Assembly: GCA_964343365.1 (NCBI GenBank) | Contig: CAYFJI010000113.1 | Coordinates: 1-5,758, forward strand | Direction: 5' to 3' | Length of the DNA stretch: 5,758 nt | Origin: CAJXWH01 sp964343365 | GTDB taxonomy: Bacteria > Pseudomonadota > Gammaproteobacteria > Arenicellales > UBA868 | Part shown: piece after piece, positions 1-5,758 of the stretch | Numbering within the stretch: position 1 is the stretch's first letter | Layout of the letters: the number at the start of each line of letters is the position of its first letter | The notes under the pieces: model-generated | The model's database searches: none | Told to the model about the DNA's origin: nothing | Seen by the model: the letters and a program-made list of their open reading frames with translations, nothing else | Program-made: the position numbers and the translations under genes

Positions 1-759
1 GTGTTGATTGCAATAGTCTTCTGAACAAACCAGAACGGCAGCGGCACCATCGGTTAGAGGCGATGAAGTTCCAGCCGTTACCGTTCCTTGCTCATCAAAT
101 GCGAGGTTCAAGCCGGCTAAACCTTCTCGTGTGGTCTCAGGGCGCAGACAGCCATCACGATCGACGATAGCCTCCTCTGTTTTGATAGGCACAATTTCTT
201 CGCGTAGACGGCCAGAGGAATCCGCTTCTCCAGCTTTTTCTTGGCTCAAGACAGCGAATTCTTCTTGCTCTTGACGACTTATATTATATTTTCGACCGAC
301 ATTCTCAGCCGTTTCACCCATCGACATGTAAGCGCTTGGCATGTGGTCTGGCATTGCAGGATTTGGCATTGGATTGAACCCAGTCATTGGCACTCGACTC
401 ATGGATTCAACGCCCGCGCAGATAAATACCTCACCAGCATTCATCTGTATAGCGCCTGCTGCAATATGGATTGATTGCATAGATGATCCACAAAATCGGT
501 TAATTGTTGTACCAGCTACCGTTATTGGTAATCCCGAAAGAAATACTACCAAACGCGCCATATTAAAACCCTGTTCGGCTTCGGGAAAAGCACAACCAAG
601 AATAAGATCCTCAATATGCTCGGGGTTAACTTGGGTTCGCCGCACTAGCTCCTTTACTGTTTTAGCAGCTAGGTCATCGGGACGAACTTTAACGAGCTTG
701 CCTTTGTGTGCCGGCTGAAACGGTGTGCGGGTATACCCAGCGATTACCACATTCCTCAT
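1..759 (-). CDS. Acetyl-CoA acyltransferase (thiolase), N-terminal 253 residues, cut by left edge
   Basis: Thiolase of the FadA-like degradative type. It splits 3-ketoacyl-CoA with CoA into acetyl-CoA and a shortened acyl-CoA, or works in reverse as acetoacetyl-CoA synthase; it should be cytoplasmic. The reading frame has no stop from the ATG at 757-759 to base 1. Seen: an N-terminal IAGYTRTPF strand; the nucleophile Cys90 in NRFCGSSMQ (about 87-95); the CAGVESMSRVPM stretch (about 114-125); GETAENV (148-154); and TAGTSSPLTDGAAAV (about 228-242), which precedes the thiolase C-terminal domain. The family usually has about 390-400 residues, so some 140 are missing, including the catalytic His and second Cys. 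An AGGAGA Shine-Dalgarno (768-773) lies 8 bases before the ATG and fixes the start. It follows the acyl-CoA ligase after 79 bases on the same strand, so the two are probably cotranscribed for beta-oxidation. By eye its G+C is somewhat higher than the ligase's. The family is secure; chain-length preference is not known. Confidence 0.93.
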   Translation of the reverse strand, partial: MRNVVIAGYTRTPFQPAHKGKLVKVRPDDLAAKTVKELVRRTQVNPEHIEDLILGCAFPEAEQGFNMARLVVFLSGLPITVAGTTINRFCGSSMQSIHIAAGAIQMNAGEVFICAGVESMSRVPMTGFNPMPNPAMPDHMPSAYMSMGETAENVGRKYNISRQEQEEFAVLSQEKAGEADSSGRLREEIVPIKTEEAIVDRDGCLRPETTREGLAGLNLAFDEQGTVTAGTSSPLTDGAAAVLVCSEDYCNQH

Positions 760-838
760 ATTTGATTTCTCCTATAGATTTTTTCAGGTAGTCAGAGGAT
801 TTGTTTGATTTAATTTTTCACCCTAACCTGAACATGAT

Positions 839-2524
839 TCAATAGTTATTTTTATTTTGTTCTTCAGCTTTGAGTTCTTTTTTTGATAATTTACCAATCA
901 TGGTTTTTGGCAATTCCATCCGGAATTCAATTTGAGATGGAATTTCAATCTTGGAAAGTTTATCGGCCAGAAACTCAATTAGTTGTTTTTCGGTTAGATT
1001 TGTATCATCTTTTAGTTTGACGAATGCTTTGGGAGTTTCACCTTGATAGTCGTCATCAATCCCAATCACTGTTACCTCCGATACGTTCGGGTGTTCGTAG
1101 ATTGCTTCCTCAATATTTCGAGGATAAACATTGACGCCTGAGCATATGATTAAGTCCTTGATTCGATCTACTAAAAAGAAGTGACCATCTTCATCCATGT
1201 AGCCAGAATCCCCCGTTCTTAACCAGCCATCTACCAGTGTGTCCTTTGTTTCTTCAGTGCGCTTCCAATAACCTGCCATAACTTGAGGTCCTTTAATCCA
1301 GACTTCTCCGACTTCATTAGTTGGCACCATTTGATCTGGATTTTCTATATCCCGGATAGATAATTTGGTGCTAGGCACTGGTAGGCCGATAGATCCATCT
1401 TTGTTGATTCCTTGGAGTGGATTACACGTAGCTACAGGTGACGATTCACTGAGGCCATATCCTTCTACAAGATTACAGCCAGTTAGCTTCTCAAAGTCAT
1501 TTTTTACCTCGAGAGGTAGTGGTGCTCCACCAGATATGCAATATCGGATGGTCGACAAGTTATATCTTGAAATATCATCTGAATTATTAATACCGGCGTA
1601 AATAGTGGGTACAGCTGGAAATAGTGTAGGCGCTTTCTTATGAATTGTTTTTAGAGCTTGCTTTAGTTCATATCGTGGCAACAATATCATTTGTGCTGAC
1701 GTAGCCACCGCGAAATTCATGACCGTGGTCATTGCAAAAATATGGAATAATGGTAGCACTCCGAGTATGCTTTCTGTCCCTGGGCTAAGATTCGGAAACC
1801 ATAACTTCATCTGTGATACGTTAGAGGAAAGGTTGCTATGTGTAAGCATGGCACCTTTCGGTTGACCAGTTGTACCACCAGTGTACTGGAGTACAGCAAT
1901 ATCGTTATCAATATCGATGATTTCGGGATTAGATTTCCCATCATTGTCCATTATTTGATTGTAAAAAAAGACGTTTTCTTCATTTATAGATGCCACATTT
2001 TTTTTCTTAAGATATCTAAATAACAATCCCTTTAGTGGCGGAAGGATCCCTGAAAAGGGGCAGACGATTATTTTCTTAAGAGAGTCTGTTGCCGATAACA
2101 TGGTAGAAATTTTTGGATAAATGAGGGCAAGATCGATTGTGACCATGATTTCAGTTTCACTATCTTCTATTTGGAAAGCAATTTCCTTATCGACATAAAG
2201 AGGGTTGAAATTTACTACTGTTGCTCCAACTTTCAATGAAGCGAAATAAAAGATCACTGAATAGGGTGTATTTGGCAAGCATAGACCAACACGTGTTCCT
2301 TTTTTTGCACCAAGCTCTTGTAATCCGACGGCCGCTTGATTGATTAATTGACCAAGCGAAGAATAGGTAGTTTTTTGACCAAGAAAATCAATGGCCAAAC
2401 AATCTCCATGTTTAGTGACAGCATTTTCGATGTAGGAATAAAGGGAACACTTATCCAGAGGCGCATCCCATTCCACACCTGTTGGATAGTTTTCTTTCCA
2501 AGGACTGTATATTTCTTCTGTCAT
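839..2524 (-). CDS. fadD: Long-chain fatty-acid--CoA ligase (FadD-type AMP-binding enzyme)
   Basis: A 561-residue, full-length member of the adenylate-forming (ANL) superfamily. It activates a fatty acid with ATP to an acyl-adenylate and transfers it to CoA, the entry step to beta-oxidation. Seen, in order: the P-loop-like A3 motif YTGGTTGQPKG (214-224); LPLFHIFAM (257-265), typical of acyl-CoA synthetases; A5 motif GYGLSESSP (355-363); A7 in GWLRTGD (433-439); the hinge and FACS signature DRIKDLIICSGVNVYP (453-468); and the C-terminal catalytic Lys545 in IGKLSKKEL. No key residue is missing and there is no signal peptide. The start MTEEIYSPWKENYP fits the family, and a GGGAGG Shine-Dalgarno (2533-2538) lies 8 bases before the ATG. 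It is first in a minus-strand pair with the thiolase, which supports a fatty-acid role over another CoA ligase function (for example aromatic or cinnamic acids). Exact substrate length is not readable. A possible promoter and inverted repeats lie just upstream. Confidence 0.92.
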   Translation of the reverse strand: MTEEIYSPWKENYPTGVEWDAPLDKCSLYSYIENAVTKHGDCLAIDFLGQKTTYSSLGQLINQAAVGLQELGAKKGTRVGLCLPNTPYSVIFYFASLKVGATVVNFNPLYVDKEIAFQIEDSETEIMVTIDLALIYPKISTMLSATDSLKKIIVCPFSGILPPLKGLLFRYLKKKNVASINEENVFFYNQIMDNDGKSNPEIIDIDNDIAVLQYTGGTTGQPKGAMLTHSNLSSNVSQMKLWFPNLSPGTESILGVLPLFHIFAMTTVMNFAVATSAQMILLPRYELKQALKTIHKKAPTLFPAVPTIYAGINNSDDISRYNLSTIRYCISGGAPLPLEVKNDFEKLTGCNLVEGYGLSESSPVATCNPLQGINKDGSIGLPVPSTKLSIRDIENPDQMVPTNEVGEVWIKGPQVMAGYWKRTEETKDTLVDGWLRTGDSGYMDEDGHFFLVDRIKDLIICSGVNVYPRNIEEAIYEHPNVSEVTVIGIDDDYQGETPKAFVKLKDDTNLTEKQLIEFLADKLSKIEIPSQIEFRMELPKTMIGKLSKKELKAEEQNKNNY

Positions 2525-2532
2525 CGCTTCTT

Positions 2533-2538
2533 CCTCCC
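2533..2538 (-). promoter_or_regulatory. Shine-Dalgarno of the acyl-CoA ligase
   Basis: GGGAGG read on the minus strand, 8 bases before the ATG at 2522-2524. It is a strong match to the anti-Shine-Dalgarno sequence and supports this start codon. Confidence 0.75.
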
Positions 2539-2560
2539 AGTAATTTTGATCTTTTTTGTT

Positions 2561-2599
2561 GGCTAATTAACGATTAGCGATCACTTCATTAAATTAGCC
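2561..2599. repeat. Nested inverted repeats upstream of the acyl-CoA ligase
   Basis: GGCTAATT at 2561-2568 and AATTAGCC at 2592-2599 form a perfect 8-bp inverted repeat around 23 bases. A third copy, ATTAGC at 2573-2578, can pair instead with GCTAAT at 2562-2567, giving a 6-bp stem with a 5-base loop. The two pairings exclude each other. The element lies just downstream (minus strand) of a TATAGT box, a usual place for a repressor operator, so control by a fatty-acid-responsive regulator is possible. This is inferred from position and symmetry only; no known FadR or PsrA consensus was matched. Confidence 0.4.
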
Positions 2600-2606
2600 T
2601 TCCTGT

Positions 2607-2612
2607 ACTATA
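2607..2612 (-). promoter_or_regulatory. Candidate -10 box for the acyl-CoA ligase/thiolase unit
   Basis: TATAGT on the minus strand (5 of 6 to TATAAT), 82 bases before the ligase start codon. No good -35 box is seen at 16-18 bases; the best is a 3-of-6 match, so an activator may be needed or the box may be chance. If real, transcription would start near base 2600, at the edge of the inverted repeat. Confidence 0.3.
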
Positions 2613-2766
2613 CCGCTAGAGGATATCCATTGCTGAACTAGTTTATTGTCACGACTAAATCACTTTTTATGTTTGATTTGTTTGTAAATATCACAGTTTT
2701 TTGATTCTTCTAATATTATCGCGAATGATTAGCTGTGCTATTTGAATCTTGACTTATTTATTTAGT

Positions 2767-4113
2767 TTACCCAGGGTGCACGAGAGCAATCTGGATATCT
2801 GCTACATTGGTTCCACTAGATCCAGTTATGATCAAATCACCAGAGTGGGACAGTGCTTGATATGAGTTGTTGTCCTCTAAGAACCGAGCTGCATCATGAC
2901 CCGACATTTTAATTCTGTCACTAGTCTTTGAATCAACGAGTCCGCCAGCGGCATTGGTTGGTCCATCGATACCATCGGTACTACCACTCAAAAATACCCA
3001 ATGGTTTGGATTCGTTTTTGAGCTTGCTTCAATAGCTAAGGCCAAGGCCATTTCTTGATTTCTTCCACCAGAACCCGACCCTCTTACAGTAACAGTGGTT
3101 TCACCACCCGAGATATAAGCTGTTGGTTTTTCAACGCGCTTTGCTATCTTAGATATGAATTCTGTAGCGGCATTTCTAGCTTCACCAACTAACATCTTAT
3201 TTACAACTATAGTTTTATAACCCTTAGCTTTGCTGTATTGTGAGACAGCATCGAGACTAGTCAAATTGCTCGCAATAATTGAGTTAAATGTTTTTTTTAA
3301 CATTGGATCATCAGGGAAAAGAGTTTCTGGTGTTAATCCAGAGCACCCATTATTGAGGTGATCCTGAATCGAGGTAGGTGTTTTGTTCCAGATATCAAGA
3401 CGTTGAAGAATAGAAACAGCTTCACCAAAGGTTGTAGGATCTCCTGTCGCAGGACCGCTTGCAATTGTACTTAGATCATTATCGATAACGTCTGAAATAA
3501 TCAGTGTTTGCAAAGTTGATGGACTTGCGAATCTTACTAATCCACCACCTTTAATTTTTGAAATATGTTTTCTTACAGTATTAGTTTCGTGAATGTTTGC
3601 TCCATTTAAAAGAAGCAGTTGAGTTAGCTCTTGTTTATCTCGCAGAGAGATCGAAGCTGCTGGCATAGGCAAGAGTGCGGAAGCACCGCCACTTATTAAT
3701 GCGATGATAAGATCATCCGTGCCGGCATTTTGAGCAGTTTTTGTAATTTTTTCAGCTGCTATAAGACCATCTTCATTCGGCATAGGATGACTTGCTCCCA
3801 AAACTTCTATTTTGGGATGGGCTACAACATTTGCATAGTTTGTGACAGCGATAGGCATTGTTTTTAATCGGGTGTTATCAATACATTCGATTGCACCTTC
3901 AATCATAGGGATAGCAGCCTTCCCAAAAGAAATTATTTGTATAGGGCATTTCGAGATATTCAAAGCATGACGCACAGATTCATTCAGAGTATATTTTGCC
4001 TTTGACATCAAACTTCTAATTACTGCTGCTTTTGGGTCAGCTGCGTTCACTCCTTCGTAAAACATTTCTATAGCATGCTTACGTAAAGTTAGAATTCTAG
4101 TATTGTTTTGCAT
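2767..4113 (-). CDS. Glycerate 2-kinase, MOFRL family (GckA/TtuD-like)
   Basis: Phosphorylates D-glycerate with ATP to 2-phosphoglycerate, linking the serine, glyoxylate, tartrate or hydroxypyruvate routes to lower glycolysis; a cytoplasmic enzyme. From the ATG at 4111-4113 it has 448 residues, normal for the family. Seen: SFGKA (about 62-66); HPMPNEDG (about 109-116); SGGASALLP (141-149); NTVRKHISKIKGGGL (178-192); ISDVIDNDLSTIASGP (206-221), all in the N-terminal glycerate-kinase domain. The C-terminal MOFRL domain shows SGGETTVTV (335-343), GSGSGGRNQE (345-354), SGSTDGIDGPTNAAG (376-390) and TGSSGTNVADI (430-440). Compared with the usual forms I recall (SGGTDG, TGPTGTNV), SGSTDG and TGSSGTNV are slightly divergent. 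A GTG at 4135-4137 would add eight residues (MCSSPLSI); neither start has a Shine-Dalgarno, and I prefer the ATG because the extension looks unlike the family. Older annotations of such proteins as hydroxypyruvate reductase are probably mistaken. It is divergent from the PLP enzyme and 242 bases from the ligase, so likely its own transcript. Confidence 0.9.
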   Translation of the reverse strand: MQNNTRILTLRKHAIEMFYEGVNAADPKAAVIRSLMSKAKYTLNESVRHALNISKCPIQIISFGKAAIPMIEGAIECIDNTRLKTMPIAVTNYANVVAHPKIEVLGASHPMPNEDGLIAAEKITKTAQNAGTDDLIIALISGGASALLPMPAASISLRDKQELTQLLLLNGANIHETNTVRKHISKIKGGGLVRFASPSTLQTLIISDVIDNDLSTIASGPATGDPTTFGEAVSILQRLDIWNKTPTSIQDHLNNGCSGLTPETLFPDDPMLKKTFNSIIASNLTSLDAVSQYSKAKGYKTIVVNKMLVGEARNAATEFISKIAKRVEKPTAYISGGETTVTVRGSGSGGRNQEMALALAIEASSKTNPNHWVFLSGSTDGIDGPTNAAGGLVDSKTSDRIKMSGHDAARFLEDNNSYQALSHSGDLIITGSSGTNVADIQIALVHPG

Positions 4114-4152
4114 TATAGAGAGAGGAGAGCTGCACACTTTATATTAGTTAAA

Positions 4153-4158
4153 ATTATA
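4153..4158 (-). promoter_or_regulatory. Candidate -10 box of the glycerate kinase
   Basis: A perfect TATAAT on the minus strand, 15 bases before the alternative GTG and 39 before the preferred ATG. The region at -35 distance lies in the direct repeat (GACTGT/CGACTG) and matches TTGACA poorly, which would fit an activator-dependent promoter. The DNA here is very AT-rich, so a chance match is possible. Confidence 0.4.
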
Positions 4159-4172
4159 ATATTGTTTTATAT

Positions 4173-4200
4173 TCACAGTCGTAAAGAATGACTCACAGTC
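4173..4200. repeat. Direct repeat TCACAGTC with 20-bp period in the divergent promoter region
   Basis: TCACAGTC occurs at 4173-4180 and again at 4193-4200, exactly 20 bp (about two helical turns) apart. Both copies face the same side of the DNA and sit immediately upstream of the glycerate kinase -10 candidate. Tandem sites phased like this are typical of regulator binding. On the minus strand each contains TGTGA, a CRP/FNR-like half-site, but there is no inverted partner at the expected distance, so I do not assign a regulator. Confidence 0.4.
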
Positions 4201-4242
4201 TTATCTCCTGTCAAATCTATAGATGAGCCTTTTCGCGAATAT

Positions 4243-4257
4243 TTCAAATTCTTTGAA
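4243..4257. repeat. Palindrome TTCAAA-N3-TTTGAA, possible operator
   Basis: A perfect 6-bp inverted repeat with a 3-base centre (TTC), 145 bases before the preferred start of the PLP enzyme. A second small palindrome, TTCGCGAA, lies at 4232-4239. Both are in the spacer between divergent genes, where an operator for a local regulator would be expected. The function is inferred from symmetry and position only. Confidence 0.3.
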
Positions 4258-4274
4258 CAAGGAGCTATAGCACT

Positions 4275-4307
4275 GATGCAAATAGAAAATTATATTCTGT
4301 GTGTTTG
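4275..4307 (+). other. Possible 10-codon leader ORF upstream of the PLP enzyme
   Basis: ATG at 4275 opens a frame MQIENYILCV that stops at TGA 4305-4307. It is preceded by AAGGAG (4259-4264) with a 10-base gap, the best ribosome-binding site in the spacer. Its stop overlaps a GTG (4301) in the PLP enzyme's frame. It might be a translated leader peptide, but such short frames also arise by chance. It has no run of one amino acid that would suggest classic attenuation. Confidence 0.2.
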
Positions 4308-4402
4308 AAAAATTGTATTGTATGGCTGTCTGCAGTAGTTATGGAAACGCGCTGTTCCAATTGGTAAAACCGAACGTCAATAGATTAATGGAGCATATGA
4401 GA

Positions 4403-5620
4403 ATGGTGACAGAATTTGATCATGAAATCGACCACCGTGGTTTAAGTTCTTTAAAGTGGGAGTTTTTTATCCAAGACGGTGAACCAAAGCTATGGTCTCA
4501 TTCTGACCTTAGTAATGGTGATGAAAAGATATTATCTATGTGGGTGGCTGACATGGATTTTCGAGTAGCTGAACCGATAATTTCAGCGTTAGAGAAAAGA
4601 ATCCAAAGAGGCGTGTTAGGTTATGCTGCTAAAACGCCCGCTTATTTAGAAGCGGTTGTAAATTGGATGAAGCAGCGTCATCAATGGATTATTGATGAGG
4701 AGTGGATTCTTCCTACAGTAGGAATTGTGCCAGCTTTACATATGATCGTCCGTCAGTTTACGAACCCTAGTGATAGCGTTCTTATTCAGCGGCCGGTCTA
4801 CCACCCATTCTCTTATGCTATTGATAACAATGGGCGCCACGTTATTTCAAGTTCACTTCTTTTGAATGACGATAGATACGAAATGAACTTTAATGATTTA
4901 GAAGAAAAAATTAAACAATTTGGCATAAAACTCGCAATTCTTTGCAATCCCCACAATCCAGTTGGTCGGGTTTGGTCTAAGGATGAACTGACTAAGTTTG
5001 CTGAAATATGTTATAGAAACCAAACTTTAGTTGTTTCTGACGAAATTCATAGTGATCTGGTCTTGCCAGGCCAAACTTTTACTCCTTATGCTACTTTAGA
5101 CTCCAAATATCGGGCAAATAGCATCATATGCACTGCTGCCAGCAAGACGTTCAATTTAGCTGGACTTAAAACTTCGAATTTAGTGATTGAGGATCCTCAT
5201 ATCAGAATGCAGATGAGAAGAGAGATAAAAGCTACTGGTTTGTGGGGGCTTAACCCTTTAGGATTAACTGCTACACAGGCTGCTTATGAATCAGGCCACG
5301 GTTGGTTGAATGATCTAATAAAATATGTTGCAGACAATCATAATTTTGCTACAAGATTTTTAGAAAATAATATTCCAAAATTTCGTATCATTCCAGCAGA
5401 AGCAACTTATCTCGCATGGGTAGACTGTCGAGCGTTGGGTTTGGACGATACTTCGTTAAATTTGTTTTTTCTAAAAAAGGCAAAAGTACATCTGGAGAGT
5501 GGAGTTATTTTTGGTCCAGAAGGTTCTGGTTTTGTAAGGATGAATTTGGCTTGTCCGCGAGCTATCTTGGTCCAAGCCTTGGACAGAATTCGTATATTAG
5601 TTGATGATCCGCTGGTATGA
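4403..5620 (+). CDS. MalY/PatB-family PLP enzyme (cystathionine beta-lyase / aminotransferase class I-II)
   Basis: A fold-type I PLP enzyme of the MalY/PatB group. Members cleave C-S bonds of cystathionine, cysteine or S-conjugates to pyruvate, ammonia and a thiol (EC 4.4.1.13), and some transaminate. From the ATG at 4403 it has 405 residues, near the usual 385-400. Seen: the family start FDHEIDHRGLSSLKW (about 5-19); WVADMDF (47-53); GYAAKTPAYLEAV (about 73-85); CNPHNPVGRVW (181-191); SDEIHSDLV (212-220) with Asp213 for the pyridine nitrogen; SKTFNLAGLKTSN (247-259) with Schiff-base Lys248; and GFVRMNLACPR (376-386) with the likely carboxylate-binding Arg379. All core residues are present. 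The frame is open back to a GTG at 4301, but the extra 34 residues do not resemble the family. GGAG (4390-4393) lies 9 bases before ATG 4403; ATGs at 4388 and 4397 are alternatives. It is divergent from the glycerate kinase and followed by the next gene after 40 bases. Its substrate is unknown. Confidence 0.88.
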   Translation: MVTEFDHEIDHRGLSSLKWEFFIQDGEPKLWSHSDLSNGDEKILSMWVADMDFRVAEPIISALEKRIQRGVLGYAAKTPAYLEAVVNWMKQRHQWIIDEEWILPTVGIVPALHMIVRQFTNPSDSVLIQRPVYHPFSYAIDNNGRHVISSSLLLNDDRYEMNFNDLEEKIKQFGIKLAILCNPHNPVGRVWSKDELTKFAEICYRNQTLVVSDEIHSDLVLPGQTFTPYATLDSKYRANSIICTAASKTFNLAGLKTSNLVIEDPHIRMQMRREIKATGLWGLNPLGLTATQAAYESGHGWLNDLIKYVADNHNFATRFLENNIPKFRIIPAEATYLAWVDCRALGLDDTSLNLFFLKKAKVHLESGVIFGPEGSGFVRMNLACPRAILVQALDRIRILVDDPLV

Positions 5621-5650
5621 GCTCAGTTGTTTTGTAACAATAATTATGAA

Positions 5651-5655
5651 AGGAG
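5651..5655 (+). promoter_or_regulatory. Shine-Dalgarno of the right-edge gene
   Basis: AGGAG, 5 bases before the ATG at 5661. It is the main evidence that the frame running off the right edge is a real gene. Confidence 0.7.
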
Positions 5656-5660
5656 AGAAA

Positions 5661-5758
5661 ATGTGGGACGTTAAACTTCTGTTTGTATCTAAAGAGCAGA
5701 TCGAGAGTCTTGAGTTACAACCAGAAGAGATCTTAAAAACTATAGAAAAAGGGGTAAT
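5661..5758 (+). CDS. Start of a gene, possibly ornithine cyclodeaminase/mu-crystallin family, cut by right edge
   Basis: Only the first 32 codons are present: MWDVKLLFVSKEQIESLELQ, then PEEILKTIEKGV, open to the window end. A good Shine-Dalgarno (AGGAG) precedes the ATG, and the gene lies 40 bases after the PLP enzyme on the same strand, so the two are probably cotranscribed. The pattern of a hydrophobic strand (LLFVS), then an acidic/hydrophobic turn and a helix (PEEILKTIEKG), matches how ornithine cyclodeaminase/mu-crystallin proteins begin (roughly LFLS-x-x-D/Q-V/I ... E-x-I-x-x-I-E). Those NAD(P)-dependent enzymes reduce cyclic or linear imines or cyclise ornithine. The NAD-binding domain is outside the window, so this assignment is tentative; existence of the gene is well supported. 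Confidence 0.55.
   Translation, partial: MWDVKLLFVSKEQIESLELQPEEILKTIEKGV

Noticed and set aside
241..718. Plus-strand open frames (241-474 and 341-718) that could be small genes
   Set aside because: They lie wholly antisense to the thiolase, whose minus-strand frame carries clear family motifs; their translations are rich in unlikely residues and show no recognisable domain.
783..832. Inverted repeat TTCAGGT (783-789) / ACCTGAA (826-832) between ligase and thiolase as a terminator or processing site
   Set aside because: Only 7 bp with 36 bases between the arms and no U-run placed as in an intrinsic terminator; likely chance.
1365..2566. Plus-strand open frames at 1365-1601, 1838-2023 and 2348-2566
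   Set aside because: All lie mainly antisense to the acyl-CoA ligase, which has a full set of family motifs, and none has a recognisable domain.
2691..2696. A third TCACAG copy, matching part of the 20-bp direct repeat
   Set aside because: Only six bases match and it lies about 1.5 kb away, at the other end of the kinase gene; expected by chance.
2700..2766. Intrinsic terminator after the glycerate kinase
   Set aside because: The only symmetry is CTAAT/ATTAG (5 bp) with no GC-rich stem and no following U-run, so no terminator can be supported.
4357..4364. Palindrome CCAATTGG in the PLP gene leader
   Set aside because: The symmetry does not extend past 8 bp and it has no relation to a promoter box; not listed as an operator.
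5416..5604. A second plus-strand frame inside the PLP enzyme gene
   Set aside because: It overlaps the C-terminal coding part of the PLP enzyme, where the GFVRMNLACPR motif shows the true frame.

Overview
The window carries five bacterial protein-coding genes: three complete and one cut at each edge. The leftmost three are on the minus strand and the last two on the plus strand. The DNA is moderately AT-rich, with Shine-Dalgarno motifs in front of the acyl-CoA ligase, thiolase and right-edge genes. The thiolase and ligase read like alphaproteobacterial beta-oxidation proteins, so an AT-rich (perhaps marine) alphaproteobacterium is my best guess. This rests on remembered family resemblance, not on a search.

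Left block (1-2524, minus strand): a FadD-type long-chain acyl-CoA ligase is followed, 79 bases downstream, by an acetyl-CoA acyltransferase (thiolase) that runs off the left edge. Together they form a likely two-gene fatty-acid unit: the ligase activates fatty acids as CoA thioesters and the thiolase performs the last, chain-shortening step of beta-oxidation. The 242-base spacer upstream of the ligase holds a -10-like box and nested inverted repeats that could be an operator.

Middle (about 2767-4113, minus strand): a MOFRL-family glycerate 2-kinase, which feeds glycerate into lower glycolysis as 2-phosphoglycerate. Neither of its two possible start codons has a Shine-Dalgarno sequence.

Right block (4403-5758, plus strand): divergent from the kinase lies a MalY/PatB-type PLP enzyme (C-S beta-lyase or aminotransferase). 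After 40 bases comes the start of a gene whose first 32 residues resemble the N-terminus of ornithine cyclodeaminase/mu-crystallin proteins. The roughly 290-base divergent region between the two most likely start codons holds a 20-bp-phased direct repeat, two small palindromes and a possible 10-codon leader ORF.

A PLP enzyme, a putative imine reductase or cyclodeaminase, and a divergent glycerate kinase suggest an amino-acid catabolic module that may end in glycerate, but the substrate cannot be read from this window. I found no transposon, CRISPR array, RNA gene, phage element or clearly new system. The most interesting part is the divergent control region and the module it separates.
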